Assembly (NCBI RefSeq): GCF_003419895.1
Contig: NZ_QPMM01000011.1
Location: forward strand, 124,001-188,000
Reading direction: 5' to 3'
From: Chitinophaga silvatica
GTDB lineage: Bacteria > Bacteroidota > Bacteroidia > Chitinophagales > Chitinophagaceae
DNA length: 64,000 nucleotides
Below the pieces are notes generated by a model. That model ran no database searches, was not told where the DNA came from, and worked only from the letters and a program-made list of their open reading frames with translations. Positions 41,907 to 51,273 of the stretch are shown here, in pieces. Every line of letters starts with the position of its first letter. Position 1 is the first letter of the stretch. The position numbers and the translations under genes were made by a program.

Positions 41907-43364
41907 ATGAAAAAGACTATCATTGCTGCTCAGATGTTGTTTTTGTTGGGTGGGGCAAGCTGCACAAAGCTGCTGAATCTTAAACCTGAAGATACTTTAA
42001 CTACAGGTAACTATTATAAAACATCTAACGATATGAATCTCGCTGTGGTGGGTGTATACAATGCACTGCAACAGCGTAAACAAACCGACTTCCTCATCAT
42101 GGAGTTGCCTTCTGATAACCTGTACATGAGTAGTAATACTGCTGTAGCAGGAGGATCAGATATGGATAACCTGGCCGTAGTTTCTGACAATAATATTGCT
42201 GCCGATTTCTGGGAAGCTACTTACACCGGTATTGGAAGAGCGAATGCAATTCTTGAGAATATCAATGTGCCTACCGATTACCAGGGCACATCAAAAGATC
42301 AATATACCGGTGAGGCTGAATTCATGCGTGCATGCTTCTACTTCGATCTGGTTCGTCTTTATGGTGGTGTACCAAAAGTAACCGGCTCACTTTCTATCAG
42401 CGATGCCAAAAACATGGCTAAATCAAGTACAGATGATATCTACGCTTTGATTATTACTGATCTGAAGGATGCAGTTGATAGACTTCCTAAAACTATTGCT
42501 CCTGGTAGAGCAAATAAAGCTGCTGCACTGGGTATGTTGGGTAAGGTATATGTTTATCGTAAGGATTATGCAAGTGCAAAAACCTGCTTCGAAAGAATCA
42601 ACAGCGAGTTTAGCTATATCCTGGAACCAGAGTTTTCTACCCTCTGGAGCCTGGCTACTGAAGATAACAAAGAGGTGATCTTTACCATGAAATATATCGA
42701 AAGTTCTAATGGTCAGACACTCTCAACTGCCTATACTCCAAATGGTGGTTTGTATCAAAACGTAGAAAGAGGAAATGAAGTAGCACTTCCATCCTGGAGC
42801 CTCAACAAACAATTTGTAGCGGGTGATAAGCGTAAAGCTAATACCATTACTGATATGTATGTTCCGTTTTCGGGAGGCCCTGCAATCTTCTATCCATATG
42901 TCAGCAAATATGCTGTAAAACATATTATTGGATCTTCGGGCTTGGATATCCCTGTACTTCGCTATGCTGATGTTGTTTTATTGTATGCCGAATCTTTATA
43001 CAACTCAGGCGACAAAGGAAATGCACTGGTGCAGTTGAACAGAGTTCGTGAAAGAGCCTTTGGCAATACCACTCACAACTATGTAGCTGCTGATATTGCA
43101 TCGGCAGATGATTTCCTCAACAAATTATTGCTGGAAAGACAATTGGAATTTGCCTACGAAAATGAAAGATGGATGGACCTTGTGCGTACCGGCAAAATGA
43201 CTACTGTTATGGCTAAAGAAGAACGTTTATACAATAACGTTACTGGTGTAGCCTTAACTACCACTTTATCTCCGCAAGCGTATATGGCCCTGTTTCCTAT
43301 TCCAAAGAGACAGATCGACCTATACAATCCAGGTGTTTTGAAACAAAATACCGGCTATAATTAA
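41907..43364 (+). CDS. SusD/RagB-type substrate-binding lipoprotein
   Basis: 485-aa surface lipoprotein. The signal peptide ends with the lipobox Gly-Gly-Ala-Ser-Cys, then Thr-Lys-Leu-Leu-Asn-Leu-Lys-Pro-Glu-Asp, the usual SusD start. SusD-type TPR helices follow, with Ala-Glu-Phe-Met-Arg-Ala-Cys-Phe-Tyr-Phe-Asp-Leu-Val-Arg-Leu-Tyr-Gly-Gly-Val-Pro near 130, the family hallmark. The C-terminal end has Leu-Phe-Pro-Ile-Pro-Lys-Arg-Gln-Ile near 467. It forms the lid over the SusC barrel and sets the ligand specificity. It is followed by a 431-bp gap with a stem structure before the aminotransferase gene. Confidence 0.94.
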   Translation: MKKTIIAAQMLFLLGGASCTKLLNLKPEDTLTTGNYYKTSNDMNLAVVGVYNALQQRKQTDFLIMELPSDNLYMSSNTAVAGGSDMDNLAVVSDNNIAADFWEATYTGIGRANAILENINVPTDYQGTSKDQYTGEAEFMRACFYFDLVRLYGGVPKVTGSLSISDAKNMAKSSTDDIYALIITDLKDAVDRLPKTIAPGRANKAAALGMLGKVYVYRKDYASAKTCFERINSEFSYILEPEFSTLWSLATEDNKEVIFTMKYIESSNGQTLSTAYTPNGGLYQNVERGNEVALPSWSLNKQFVAGDKRKANTITDMYVPFSGGPAIFYPYVSKYAVKHIIGSSGLDIPVLRYADVVLLYAESLYNSGDKGNALVQLNRVRERAFGNTTHNYVAADIASADDFLNKLLLERQLEFAYENERWMDLVRTGKMTTVMAKEERLYNNVTGVALTTTLSPQAYMALFPIPKRQIDLYNPGVLKQNTGYN

Positions 43365-43408
43365 GGATAGATTTGAGTAAGAATTAATACGTGGAACCAA
43401 GTTAAAAC

Positions 43409-43464
43409 GGTCCGGGATCTCACAGAAATTGTGCATTGGAGTTGGTGCTGTGATATTCCGGACC
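43409..43464 (+). other. Imperfect stem-loop downstream of the SusD gene
   Basis: Arms of 17 nt (43409-43425 and 43448-43464, core GGTCCGG/CCGGACC) pair with a few mismatches around a 22-nt loop. There is no T-tract, so it may be an RNA processing or stability element or a partial terminator. The 43365-43795 gap otherwise holds short open stretches, including one of about 30 codons at 43540-43637, but no gene I can support. Confidence 0.4.
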
Positions 43465-43795
43465 CGATTAACGAGTAACTAAAAATCAGTTTCGCATCCC
43501 TTGGAAGTTAAACCTTTTAGCAACTTCATCTGATTGTAAAGTGAAACCCGATGAGATCTTCCATGTTGTACGAATCCCTAATGCTGATAAAGCTACCAGT
43601 ATGTATTGGAAATTAAGTGTTAATGATTTTTACTGGTAAACAATTTTCAACAATGAACATTCCTGGCGAATTTTTTTCTCTGCCTGGTGCTAAGATTAAG
43701 AATGGTCAGTTTTCGAGATATACAGACTAGCAGCGGATGGAACGCCTCTGACTATTATCAACAAACAATCTAAAAAATATTAACAGTATCATATT

Positions 43796-45112
43796 ATGAA
43801 TGCATGGCCAAAATCAGCAGCGCTGTTGAAGAACAATGAACAGTGGATTCCCGGTGGTGTTGTATCACTTAACCGGAAGGCAGACCCAAATATTGTATTT
43901 GAAAAAGGTTTGGGAAGCCGCGTATGGGACCTTGAAGGAAATGAGTATATCGATTATCAGGCCGGATTTGCGGCTACCTTCCTGGGGCACAACGATCCGG
44001 ATGTTAATGCTGCTGTAATGCAAACCCTGAATCAGGACAGCTTACTGATGAGCGCTGGTCCTACTAATCTGGAAGGTGAATTTGCCAGACTGTTTTGCGA
44101 GTGTGTACCAACTGCTGAAAGTGTACAGATTGCCACTACCGGTTCTGAAGCTACCTATCACGCACTACGTATAGCCCGTGCCGTAACCGGTAACGATCAC
44201 ATCATCGTTATGCAGGGTGGCTACAATGGCTGGCATAACGATGTTTCCTGCAACGTTATCAGCTCACTGGATGACATTGGACCTAGAGTTAGCCCGGGCG
44301 AATACCCTTATGATTCTTCATCTGCGGGTGTTCCACAAGCTCACAAATCACTCGTACACATTATCAACTACAACGATCTCGAGTCCGTAGAATATATAGT
44401 TAAGCGTTACCCTGTTGCAGCTATTCTTCTCGAACCAATTTTGCAAAACGTAGGTATTCTGAAACCTCAGCCTGGCTATCTGCAAGGCTTGCGCAAACTG
44501 GCAGACGAGAAAGGATTCCTGCTCATCTTTGATGAAGTAAAAACAGGTTTCCGTCATGCATTGGGTGGATATCAGCAACTGTGCGGTATTCAGCCGGATC
44601 TTAGCACTTTCGGTAAAGCCGTTGCCAATGGTTATCCTCTTGGGGTAATTGCTGGTAAGAAGAAATACATGGATTACTTTGTACATCCGGAGAGAAGCAA
44701 ACGTGTACTGATTGCAGGTACTTTCAATGCTCATCCGCTTACTACTGCTGCTGCTATTGCAACATTGAAGAAATTATCTTCAGCTGGTGTTTATGAGCAT
44801 GTAGAAAAACTGGGTAAGATGATGGAAGATGGATTGAATGAAATTTTTGCTGCTACTGGCCGTAAATATTTTGTTTCCCGCCAGGGCTCTGCATTCTGTA
44901 CCTACTTCATGGATCATGCACCGGTAGATTTCCATGATATCATGGAAAATCACGACTTTGAATACGATAAAGTATATCGTCGTAAGCTGATCGAGAACGG
45001 TATCTTCAATTTCCCACTGCCTATCAAACAAGGTAGTATCTCTTTTGCCCACACTGTAAAAGATATTGAAGAAACATTAGAGAAAACTAAAAACATCGTT
45101 GCTCATTTATGA
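43796..45112 (+). CDS. Class III PLP aminotransferase (glutamate-1-semialdehyde aminomutase-like)
   Basis: 438-aa PLP enzyme of fold type I. It has Ser-Ala-Gly-Pro-Thr near 82 and Thr-Thr-Gly-Ser-Glu-Ala-Thr near 113 (phosphate binding). Val-Met-Gln-Gly-Gly-Tyr-Asn-Gly-Trp-His follows near 138, then Phe-Asp-Glu-Val-Lys-Thr-Gly-Phe-Arg near 245 (PLP ring Asp). The Schiff-base Lys is in Thr-Phe-Gly-Lys-Ala-Val-Ala-Asn-Gly near 276. The closest layout is that of HemL-like enzymes, but the genomic setting is catabolic, not haem synthesis. It is the first gene of the 11-gene run and overlaps the next gene by four bases. It probably moves an amino group on a sugar-acid intermediate; the substrate is not known. 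Confidence 0.9.
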   Translation: MNAWPKSAALLKNNEQWIPGGVVSLNRKADPNIVFEKGLGSRVWDLEGNEYIDYQAGFAATFLGHNDPDVNAAVMQTLNQDSLLMSAGPTNLEGEFARLFCECVPTAESVQIATTGSEATYHALRIARAVTGNDHIIVMQGGYNGWHNDVSCNVISSLDDIGPRVSPGEYPYDSSSAGVPQAHKSLVHIINYNDLESVEYIVKRYPVAAILLEPILQNVGILKPQPGYLQGLRKLADEKGFLLIFDEVKTGFRHALGGYQQLCGIQPDLSTFGKAVANGYPLGVIAGKKKYMDYFVHPERSKRVLIAGTFNAHPLTTAAAIATLKKLSSAGVYEHVEKLGKMMEDGLNEIFAATGRKYFVSRQGSAFCTYFMDHAPVDFHDIMENHDFEYDKVYRRKLIENGIFNFPLPIKQGSISFAHTVKDIEETLEKTKNIVAHL

Positions 45113-46287
45113 AAATAACCGCGATTGAAACGCATGTATGCCATGCCAGGATGCGTAACTGGATTTTTGTAAAGATTGTTACCGATCAACCTGGATTATG
45201 GGGCTGGGGTGAAGCTACTTTAGAGTGGCATACCCGTGCCGTTGTTGGTGCAATTGAGGATATTTCTCAATTGCTGGTAGGAGAAGATCCAAGAAGAATT
45301 GAGCATCTCTGGCAAATGATGTACCGCCAGCATTTCTGGCATGGTAACGGTATAGTAAGAGGTACTGCTATCAGTGGTATTGACATCGCCCTATGGGATA
45401 TTCTGGGTAAAGTTCATAATGTACCATCTCACGAATTAATGGGTGGAAGAGTTAGAGATTATATCCGTTTATACTGTCACTTAGGTGGTGGGAAAATGGA
45501 AGATTTCTACGAAACCCGTCCGGATGATGCTGCACGATTTGGTGAACTGGCACAGAAAGCGGTTGAAGACGGGTTCACCGCCTTCAAATCTATGGCCGTT
45601 CCTGAAACTATGCCTTTAGAAGGTCTGAAACCAATCCGTTATGCCGAAGCTTGCGTAAAAGCAATGAGAGAGGCTGTAGGAGAGGATATTGATATCATGG
45701 TTGATTGCCACGCACGCCCAAGCCCGCTGATGGGTATGCAGTTTGCAAAGGCACTGGAACCATATGGTTTGTATTTCTTCGAAGAACCATGCTGGCCTGA
45801 AACAATGGACGATATCGCCCTGATTCAGCGTGCCGTAAAAACCCCTATCGCCAGTGGTGAAAGGTTGGTAGGTATTCACCAGTTCCGCGACCTGCTCGAA
45901 AAACGTGCCGTAAGTGTTATCCAGCCAGATATCACTCACTGTGGTGGTTTGAGTGAAGCCCGCAAAATTGCCAACTTAGCAGATGCCTATCGCGTGGCGG
46001 TAGCTCCTCACAATCCTCAGGGGCCGGTAAGTACTGCTGCCTCCATTGAATTGGGTTTTGCTACTCCTTCCTATGCAATATGTGAAAGCGTACATAATGA
46101 TGTACCTTGGAGAGATGAAGTGGTTAGTGAAGGATTTACTGTTGAGAAAAAAGGACGAATCGTAAGACCTAATACAAAACCAGGACTGGGTATCGAAATC
46201 AACGAAGCAGTTGTAAAGAAACATCCGTTCCAGCAAGAGGTATTACAGCGTACTTTCTATAAAGACGGTAGCGTAGGTGATTGGTAA
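45109..46287 (+). CDS. Mandelate racemase/enolase-superfamily dehydratase (galactonate dehydratase-like)
   Basis: 392-aa enolase-superfamily enzyme. Metal ligands are Asp in Met-Val-Asp-Cys-His-Ala-Arg near 206, Glu in Phe-Phe-Glu-Glu-Pro near 227 and Glu in Ser-Gly-Glu-Arg-Leu near 253. The catalytic His pairs appear as Asp-Cys-His near 208 and Pro-His-Asn-Pro-Gln-Gly near 303. This pattern (DxH plus PHxPxGP) is that of D-galactonate/D-gluconate-type acid-sugar dehydratases, which remove water to a 2-keto-3-deoxy acid. It overlaps the aminotransferase gene by four bases and is followed by an SDR gene after 18 bases. An acid sugar as substrate is well supported by the family; which one is not known. 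Confidence 0.88.
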   Translation: MKITAIETHVCHARMRNWIFVKIVTDQPGLWGWGEATLEWHTRAVVGAIEDISQLLVGEDPRRIEHLWQMMYRQHFWHGNGIVRGTAISGIDIALWDILGKVHNVPSHELMGGRVRDYIRLYCHLGGGKMEDFYETRPDDAARFGELAQKAVEDGFTAFKSMAVPETMPLEGLKPIRYAEACVKAMREAVGEDIDIMVDCHARPSPLMGMQFAKALEPYGLYFFEEPCWPETMDDIALIQRAVKTPIASGERLVGIHQFRDLLEKRAVSVIQPDITHCGGLSEARKIANLADAYRVAVAPHNPQGPVSTAASIELGFATPSYAICESVHNDVPWRDEVVSEGFTVEKKGRIVRPNTKPGLGIEINEAVVKKHPFQQEVLQRTFYKDGSVGDW

Positions 46288-46305
46288 TAACTAAATGAAA
46301 CCGGC

Positions 46306-47073
46306 ATGAAGAAATTATTTGAAGAGAAAACAGTGCTCATTAGCGGAGGCCTTGGAGATATTGGAAAAGCGATAGCGATTGCATTTGCAAAATCGGGTGC
46401 CAACGTTGCCGTAGGAGATATTCAGCCTTCAGCTCAGGCTGCTTCCCTGCTCAACGAACTAACCCAGCTTTCTGTGAAATGCAGTTATACACAGGTTGAT
46501 GTATCAGATGCCGCGGCAGTAGATGCCTGGGTAACTGAAGCTACCAACGCTTTCGGTACCGTTCACATAGCTATCGCTAATGCTGCAACGGTAACAATTG
46601 CCGGTTTATATAAGATTACTGATGAACAGTGGTCAAAAGAATTACGTGTAAATCTGGATGGTGCATTTTACGTATCCAGAGCTGTTACAAGCAGATTATT
46701 ACAACAGGATCAAAAAGGTAGTGTGGTATTTGTAGGTAGCTGGGCTGCAGAAGCTGTTCATGCTCATATCCCTGCTTATTCGGTATCCAAAGCCGGTATG
46801 CGTATGCTTTGCCAGTGTATGGCTTTAGAACTGGCTCCTCATGGTATTACGGTAAATGAAATAGCACCGGGATACGTGGATGCCGGCCTTAGTCGCAAGG
46901 TCTGGGAACAATCACCTGCACAGAAAGAAGATGCTCGTCTGAAAGTTCCTGTACAAGCCTTAATTACGGCTGAAGAAGTAGCAGAACAGGTACTTCGCCT
47001 GAGCGATCCTGGAAATAAACATATTACGGGCAGCATCCTTTTAATGGATGGTGGTCTTTCACTTGTGAGATAG
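46306..47073 (+). CDS. Short-chain dehydrogenase/reductase (SDR)
   Basis: 255-aa classical SDR. The Rossmann motif Ser-Gly-Gly-Leu-Gly-Asp-Ile-Gly-Lys-Ala is near residue 13, Ala-Asn-Ala-Ala near 92, the catalytic Ser in Val-Phe-Val-Gly-Ser near 144, Tyr-Ser-Val-Ser-Lys near 160-164, and Gly-Ser-Ile-Leu-Leu-Met-Asp-Gly-Gly near the end. All catalytic residues are present. It lies in the operon between the dehydratase and the ceramidase-like gene and should oxidise a hydroxyl of a sugar or polyol intermediate with NAD(P)+. Confidence 0.9.
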   Translation: MKKLFEEKTVLISGGLGDIGKAIAIAFAKSGANVAVGDIQPSAQAASLLNELTQLSVKCSYTQVDVSDAAAVDAWVTEATNAFGTVHIAIANAATVTIAGLYKITDEQWSKELRVNLDGAFYVSRAVTSRLLQQDQKGSVVFVGSWAAEAVHAHIPAYSVSKAGMRMLCQCMALELAPHGITVNEIAPGYVDAGLSRKVWEQSPAQKEDARLKVPVQALITAEEVAEQVLRLSDPGNKHITGSILLMDGGLSLVR

Positions 47074-47078
47074 ATACT

Positions 47079-48470
47079 ATGAGCATAGCGAAATCATATA
47101 TGCCATTCAAAAATCCTTCATTCCGTGGATGGATAGGAACAGGGAGAGAGGATATTACGCCTCCGGTGGGCATTTTTGCCCGTAACTGGGGCGCAGCCAA
47201 ACATGAAGTGTCAGCAGGCGTGCACCTGCCGCTGACACTTACCTGTTTCTCCTTTCAAACGGATGAAAAGGATGCACCACTTTTTTTAATCTCTGCGGAT
47301 CTTGGATGGTGGAAAAGCGCAGCAGATGAACGTCAACTGAGAGAAGGTATTCTGAATGCGCTGGCACTGGAACCTTACCAGTTGATGTTTTGTTTAACGC
47401 ATACCCATGCCGGTCCGAGTACTTTCAGTGAAGATGCAAACAAACCAGGTGGACATTTCATAATTCCTTACCTGGAAAGTGTTAAACAAGCCGCTATCAG
47501 TGCCTGTAAATCGGCCCTGGCAAATGCCAGCCTGGCCACTCTTTCCTGGAACTACAGCAAATGTGACCTGGCCAAAAACAGAGAATTACCTGAAGAAGGT
47601 ACCGATCGTATTCTCACCGGGTTTAATGTATTAAAACCAGCCGACGATACCTTACTGGTAGGCCGACTAACAGATGCTAATGGAACTATCATCGGTTCTA
47701 TAGTGAATTATGCTTGTCATCCTACTACTTTAGGTGCTGCCAATGATTTAATATCTCCCGATTACGTAGGAGCCTTGCGTCTGGTTGTTGAGGGTTCTAC
47801 CAATGCACCATGTCTGTTTTTACAGGGCGCATCCGGTGAACTGGCGCCTGCAGAACAATATAGCGGCGATACTACGTTGGCCGATCAGTATGGCCGTCAA
47901 CTCGGATATGCTACCCTGGCTGCTCTGGAAGCTATGCAGCTGCCACAAACGGCGCTGGAATTTACGGGTGTAGTAGAATCAGGAGCCACACTAGCCATGT
48001 GGAATAAAACAACTTTCCTGCCTGATGCAACCAAACAGGCGGAGATGAAACTGGTATCCCTCCCTTTAAAAGATTTACCTACCCTGGCAGAAATAGAAGC
48101 TGCCTGGGAGCAATGTACGGATCATGTAATTAAAGAACGCTTATGGCGACAAAGAGGTATCCGTAAAACAATCGGAGACGGAGATACCTCCAACATGCCT
48201 TTATGGGTATGGCGCTTAGGCGATGCTGTGTTGGTGGGGCAACCCAATGAGGCTTATGCCGCATTTCAGCAACAGTTGCGGGAGCAACTGGCACCTGCCG
48301 CAGTAGCCGTAATAAATATTGTAAACGGATATGCAGGTTATTTACCTCCTGCATCTTCGTATCACGACCAGAGTTATGCAGTTTGGCAAACACCATTTGC
48401 ACCTGGTTCACTTGAACTGCTGACAGCTTCAGCTACAGCTATTTCCCAACGAATGATCCTATCGAAATGA
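47079..48470 (+). CDS. Neutral ceramidase-like amide hydrolase, no signal peptide
   Basis: 463-aa protein resembling the N-terminal catalytic domain of neutral/alkaline ceramidases. It has Gly-Thr-Gly-Arg-Glu-Asp-Ile-Thr-Pro-Pro-Val-Gly near 20, Thr-His-Thr-His-Ala-Gly-Pro near 107 (zinc ligands), Asn-Tyr-Ala-Cys-His-Pro-Thr-Thr near 210, and a Gln-Gly-Ala-Ser-Gly-Glu segment near 248. Length is short for ceramidases (the C-terminal domain is absent), and no signal peptide is visible, so it likely works in the cytoplasm. It lies in a sugar-acid operon with an M20 deacylase, which suggests it hydrolyses a polar amide, not a sphingolipid. The start overlaps no gene; its end overlaps the symporter by four bases. 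Confidence 0.75.
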   Translation: MSIAKSYMPFKNPSFRGWIGTGREDITPPVGIFARNWGAAKHEVSAGVHLPLTLTCFSFQTDEKDAPLFLISADLGWWKSAADERQLREGILNALALEPYQLMFCLTHTHAGPSTFSEDANKPGGHFIIPYLESVKQAAISACKSALANASLATLSWNYSKCDLAKNRELPEEGTDRILTGFNVLKPADDTLLVGRLTDANGTIIGSIVNYACHPTTLGAANDLISPDYVGALRLVVEGSTNAPCLFLQGASGELAPAEQYSGDTTLADQYGRQLGYATLAALEAMQLPQTALEFTGVVESGATLAMWNKTTFLPDATKQAEMKLVSLPLKDLPTLAEIEAAWEQCTDHVIKERLWRQRGIRKTIGDGDTSNMPLWVWRLGDAVLVGQPNEAYAAFQQQLREQLAPAAVAVINIVNGYAGYLPPASSYHDQSYAVWQTPFAPGSLELLTASATAISQRMILSK

Positions 48471-50038
48471 ATTTGAACCTAACCGCTTTAGATGCTGCAA
48501 TTTTCGGGATATACATTCTAGGTGTTATCGGCCTTGGTCTGTATGCTTCCCGTAAAGGTCAGCAAACCAAAAGAGATTATTTTCTGGCTGGTGATAAATT
48601 ACCCTGGTGGATGATCGGTGGTAGTATTATTGCTGCCAATATTAGTAGCCACCACCTGGTAGGCGCAATGGGCGTAGCTTATAGCCGTGGTTTCGTTGCT
48701 ATTGCAATGGAATGGGGCGCTATTCTCATGGGCTTTAATGCCTTACTCTGGATTTTCCTTCCTTTCTATATCCGCAACGGATTTTATACAGTACCCGAAT
48801 TCCTTGAACGAAGATTTGGGGCGGCTGCAAGAACCACGTATGCAGGTCTGATCCTATTGACCTATATCCTGGTTGAAATTAGTGCTGTACTATATCTGGG
48901 AGCATTGTCATTACACTCTCTATTTGGAATTTCTGTAATGTCGAGTGTCGTAATACTGGCTTTAATTACCGGTGTTTATACCATTGCTGGTGGATTACGG
49001 GCAGTTATCTGGACAGAAATGCTGCAATTAGGAGTACTGATCCTTGGTGGAATTGCGCTTACTATTGCTACTGTACATGCCGCTGGAGGCGTTTCTTCAA
49101 TCACCGATACCATGAAAGACTGGGATTTAATTCTGCCGGCTACGGATCAGGATTTCCCATGGACTATGTACCTGGGTGGAGTGCTTTGTATCAGTGTTTT
49201 TTATTGCGCTACTAACCAGTTCATTGTTCAAAGAGTAATGGCTTCGAAAAATGAATGGCATGCGAGAATGGGTGTAGTGTTTGGCGATTACCTGAAATTC
49301 CTGGTGCCTATTATCATTACCGTTCCTGCTTTGGTAGCACCTAAATTATTTCCAAATCTGGAGAAACCAGATTTGTTATTTCCAACCTTAGTCGAAAAAT
49401 TATTGCCATCCGGATTAGTAGGGCTGGTAATGGCAGGATTGATTGCAGCAGTAATGTCTCATCTTTCCGGAGCTATTAACTCCTGTACTACCATCCTGAC
49501 GGTAGATGTATATCTCCCTTATTTCAAAAAACAGGCAACTGAAAAACAAGCAGTGAGATTTGGTCGTATAGCCGGTTCCGTTATTATTATGATCGGAATA
49601 CTATGTACCGGTTTATTTCTGACCCAGTCAAAGAAACCAATATTTCTTTATCTGATGAATGCCTATGGGTTATTCACTCCAGGTATTGCTGCGATGTTCC
49701 TGCTTGGAATATTATGGAAACGAACCACACATGCGGGTGCATTGGCTGCGGGAATTCTGACGATTCCAATGTCTATTGCCATGGAACTGATTTTCCCGAC
49801 TATGCCTTTCTTTAACAGAACCGGTATTGTATTCTGGAGTTGCGTAGTGTTATGTGTGTTAGTGAGTTTAGTGACTAAACCTAAACCGGAAGCTGAGTTG
49901 AAAGGACTTATCTGGAATAAGGCCAGTTTGTCTTTACCTCCCGATCAAAAGGCCTTGCAACAGGGTTGGCGTAATCCAACTATCTGGTGGGCTATTATTA
50001 CTGCCGCCGTTCTATTTTTCTATATCCGTTTCGCATAA
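48467..50038 (+). CDS. Sodium:solute symporter (SSS family)
   Basis: 523-aa inner-membrane carrier with about 13-14 membrane segments. The SSS start Asp-Tyr-Phe-Leu-Ala-Gly near 38, then Ile-Gly-Gly-Ser-Ile-Ile-Ala-Ala-Asn-Ile-Ser-Ser near 50 (Na+ site region) and Gly-Gly-Leu-Arg-Ala-Val-Ile-Trp-Thr-Glu near 175 are seen. The family takes up sugars, sugar acids, sialic acid or polyols with Na+. The gene is in the middle of the operon, so it probably carries the SusCD-imported substrate or a product across the inner membrane. Confidence 0.92.
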   Translation: MNLNLTALDAAIFGIYILGVIGLGLYASRKGQQTKRDYFLAGDKLPWWMIGGSIIAANISSHHLVGAMGVAYSRGFVAIAMEWGAILMGFNALLWIFLPFYIRNGFYTVPEFLERRFGAAARTTYAGLILLTYILVEISAVLYLGALSLHSLFGISVMSSVVILALITGVYTIAGGLRAVIWTEMLQLGVLILGGIALTIATVHAAGGVSSITDTMKDWDLILPATDQDFPWTMYLGGVLCISVFYCATNQFIVQRVMASKNEWHARMGVVFGDYLKFLVPIIITVPALVAPKLFPNLEKPDLLFPTLVEKLLPSGLVGLVMAGLIAAVMSHLSGAINSCTTILTVDVYLPYFKKQATEKQAVRFGRIAGSVIIMIGILCTGLFLTQSKKPIFLYLMNAYGLFTPGIAAMFLLGILWKRTTHAGALAAGILTIPMSIAMELIFPTMPFFNRTGIVFWSCVVLCVLVSLVTKPKPEAELKGLIWNKASLSLPPDQKALQQGWRNPTIWWAIITAAVLFFYIRFA

Positions 50039-50052
50039 GATAATAACCAGCT

Positions 50053-51273
50053 ATGTCAACTACTCAAACAAAAAAAAGCAAATCAATAGCCTGGCTTCAA
50101 TCGCTTGGTCCGGGGCTTATCACCGCTGCGCTGGTGTTTGGACCCAGTAAGGTTACTATCGCTTCAATCATGGGAGCCGATTATGGTTTCTCCTTATTAT
50201 GGTTGGTAGTAGTTGCCATCTTTTTCATGATCATTTTTACAACGATGGCAGCCCGGGTGGGTATCGCTACCAATAAATCGTTGCTTAGTACTATAGCCGA
50301 TAAATGGGGTACTCCTGCACGAATTGCCATTGGGGTAGGAGTGTTTCTGGTTACTGCTTCCTTTCAGGCCGGAAACTCTATTGGTGCCGGCATTACACTG
50401 GCTGAAGCCACTCATACTCCCAAAGTAATCTGGATCATAGTATGTAATTTATTAGGGATTACTATTCTTTTGCTGAAAGGCTTTTATAAAGTACTGGAGA
50501 AAATAATGATCACACTCATCATAATGATGCTTTTTGCTTTTATCGTTACGATGTTGATGTCGCAACCTCCTGTAGGTAAGATTGTAGAAGGTTTTGTGCC
50601 TTCTGTTCCTGATAAATCAATGGGATTGATCATTGCCTTTACTGCCAGCTGTTTCTCTATTGTAGGAGCTATCTATCAATCATACCTGGTGCAGGAAAGA
50701 AGACGTATCAGACCTGATTTGAAACTCACAGGTAAAGAGGCTTTACCTGGTATGCTGATCCTTGGATTTATGAGTGCCACCGTTATGATTTGTGCCGCCA
50801 TGGTATTACATCCGGCAGGTATCAAAATAACAACTGCCACAGATATGGCTAAAGCACTTGAACCTGTGTTTGGTAATGCTGCTGCTGCCTTATTCCTGGT
50901 TGGACTATTCGGAGCTTCATTTTCTTCTTTATTAGGAAATGCTGCTTTGGGAGGTACTTTACTGGGAGATGCATTAGGATATGGTGGCCAGCTCAGTTCA
51001 AAGATGGTACGTGTATTCATTGCTATCATCATGTTAATCGGTGCTACTGTTGCCATCACCTTTGGTAAACTGCCATTGGAGCTGATCGTACTGGCACAGG
51101 CTGTTACCATTTTCATTGTTCCATTTATCGGAATTGCACTGTTTTTTGTTGCCAATGATGAAAAGATTATGGGGCCGTTGAAGAACAGCAGGTTTACAAA
51201 CATTGCAGCAATACTGGGTTTATTACTGATGATTGGTTTAGGAATTCATAGTGCTATAAAACTGTTATCATGA
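50053..51273 (+). CDS. Nramp-fold transporter lacking metal-binding residues
   Basis: 406-aa inner-membrane protein with about 11 membrane segments and the Nramp start Gly-Pro-Gly-Leu-Ile-Thr-Ala-Ala near 19. The Asp-Pro-Gly-Asn metal motif of segment 1 is replaced by Gly-Pro-Ser-Lys near 30, and the segment-6 Met-Pro-His ligand by Ala-Ile-Tyr-Gln-Ser near 212. The fold is kept but metal binding should be lost. Its position between an SSS symporter and a quinoprotein in a sugar operon suggests another solute. It overlaps the dehydrogenase gene by four bases. Confidence 0.82.
   Translation: MSTTQTKKSKSIAWLQSLGPGLITAALVFGPSKVTIASIMGADYGFSLLWLVVVAIFFMIIFTTMAARVGIATNKSLLSTIADKWGTPARIAIGVGVFLVTASFQAGNSIGAGITLAEATHTPKVIWIIVCNLLGITILLLKGFYKVLEKIMITLIIMMLFAFIVTMLMSQPPVGKIVEGFVPSVPDKSMGLIIAFTASCFSIVGAIYQSYLVQERRRIRPDLKLTGKEALPGMLILGFMSATVMICAAMVLHPAGIKITTATDMAKALEPVFGNAAAALFLVGLFGASFSSLLGNAALGGTLLGDALGYGGQLSSKMVRVFIAIIMLIGATVAITFGKLPLELIVLAQAVTIFIVPFIGIALFFVANDEKIMGPLKNSRFTNIAAILGLLLMIGLGIHSAIKLLS

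Noticed and set aside
43796..45112. True hemL (haem synthesis)
   Set aside because: The gene lies in a catabolic operon and overlaps a dehydratase gene; no other haem genes are near.
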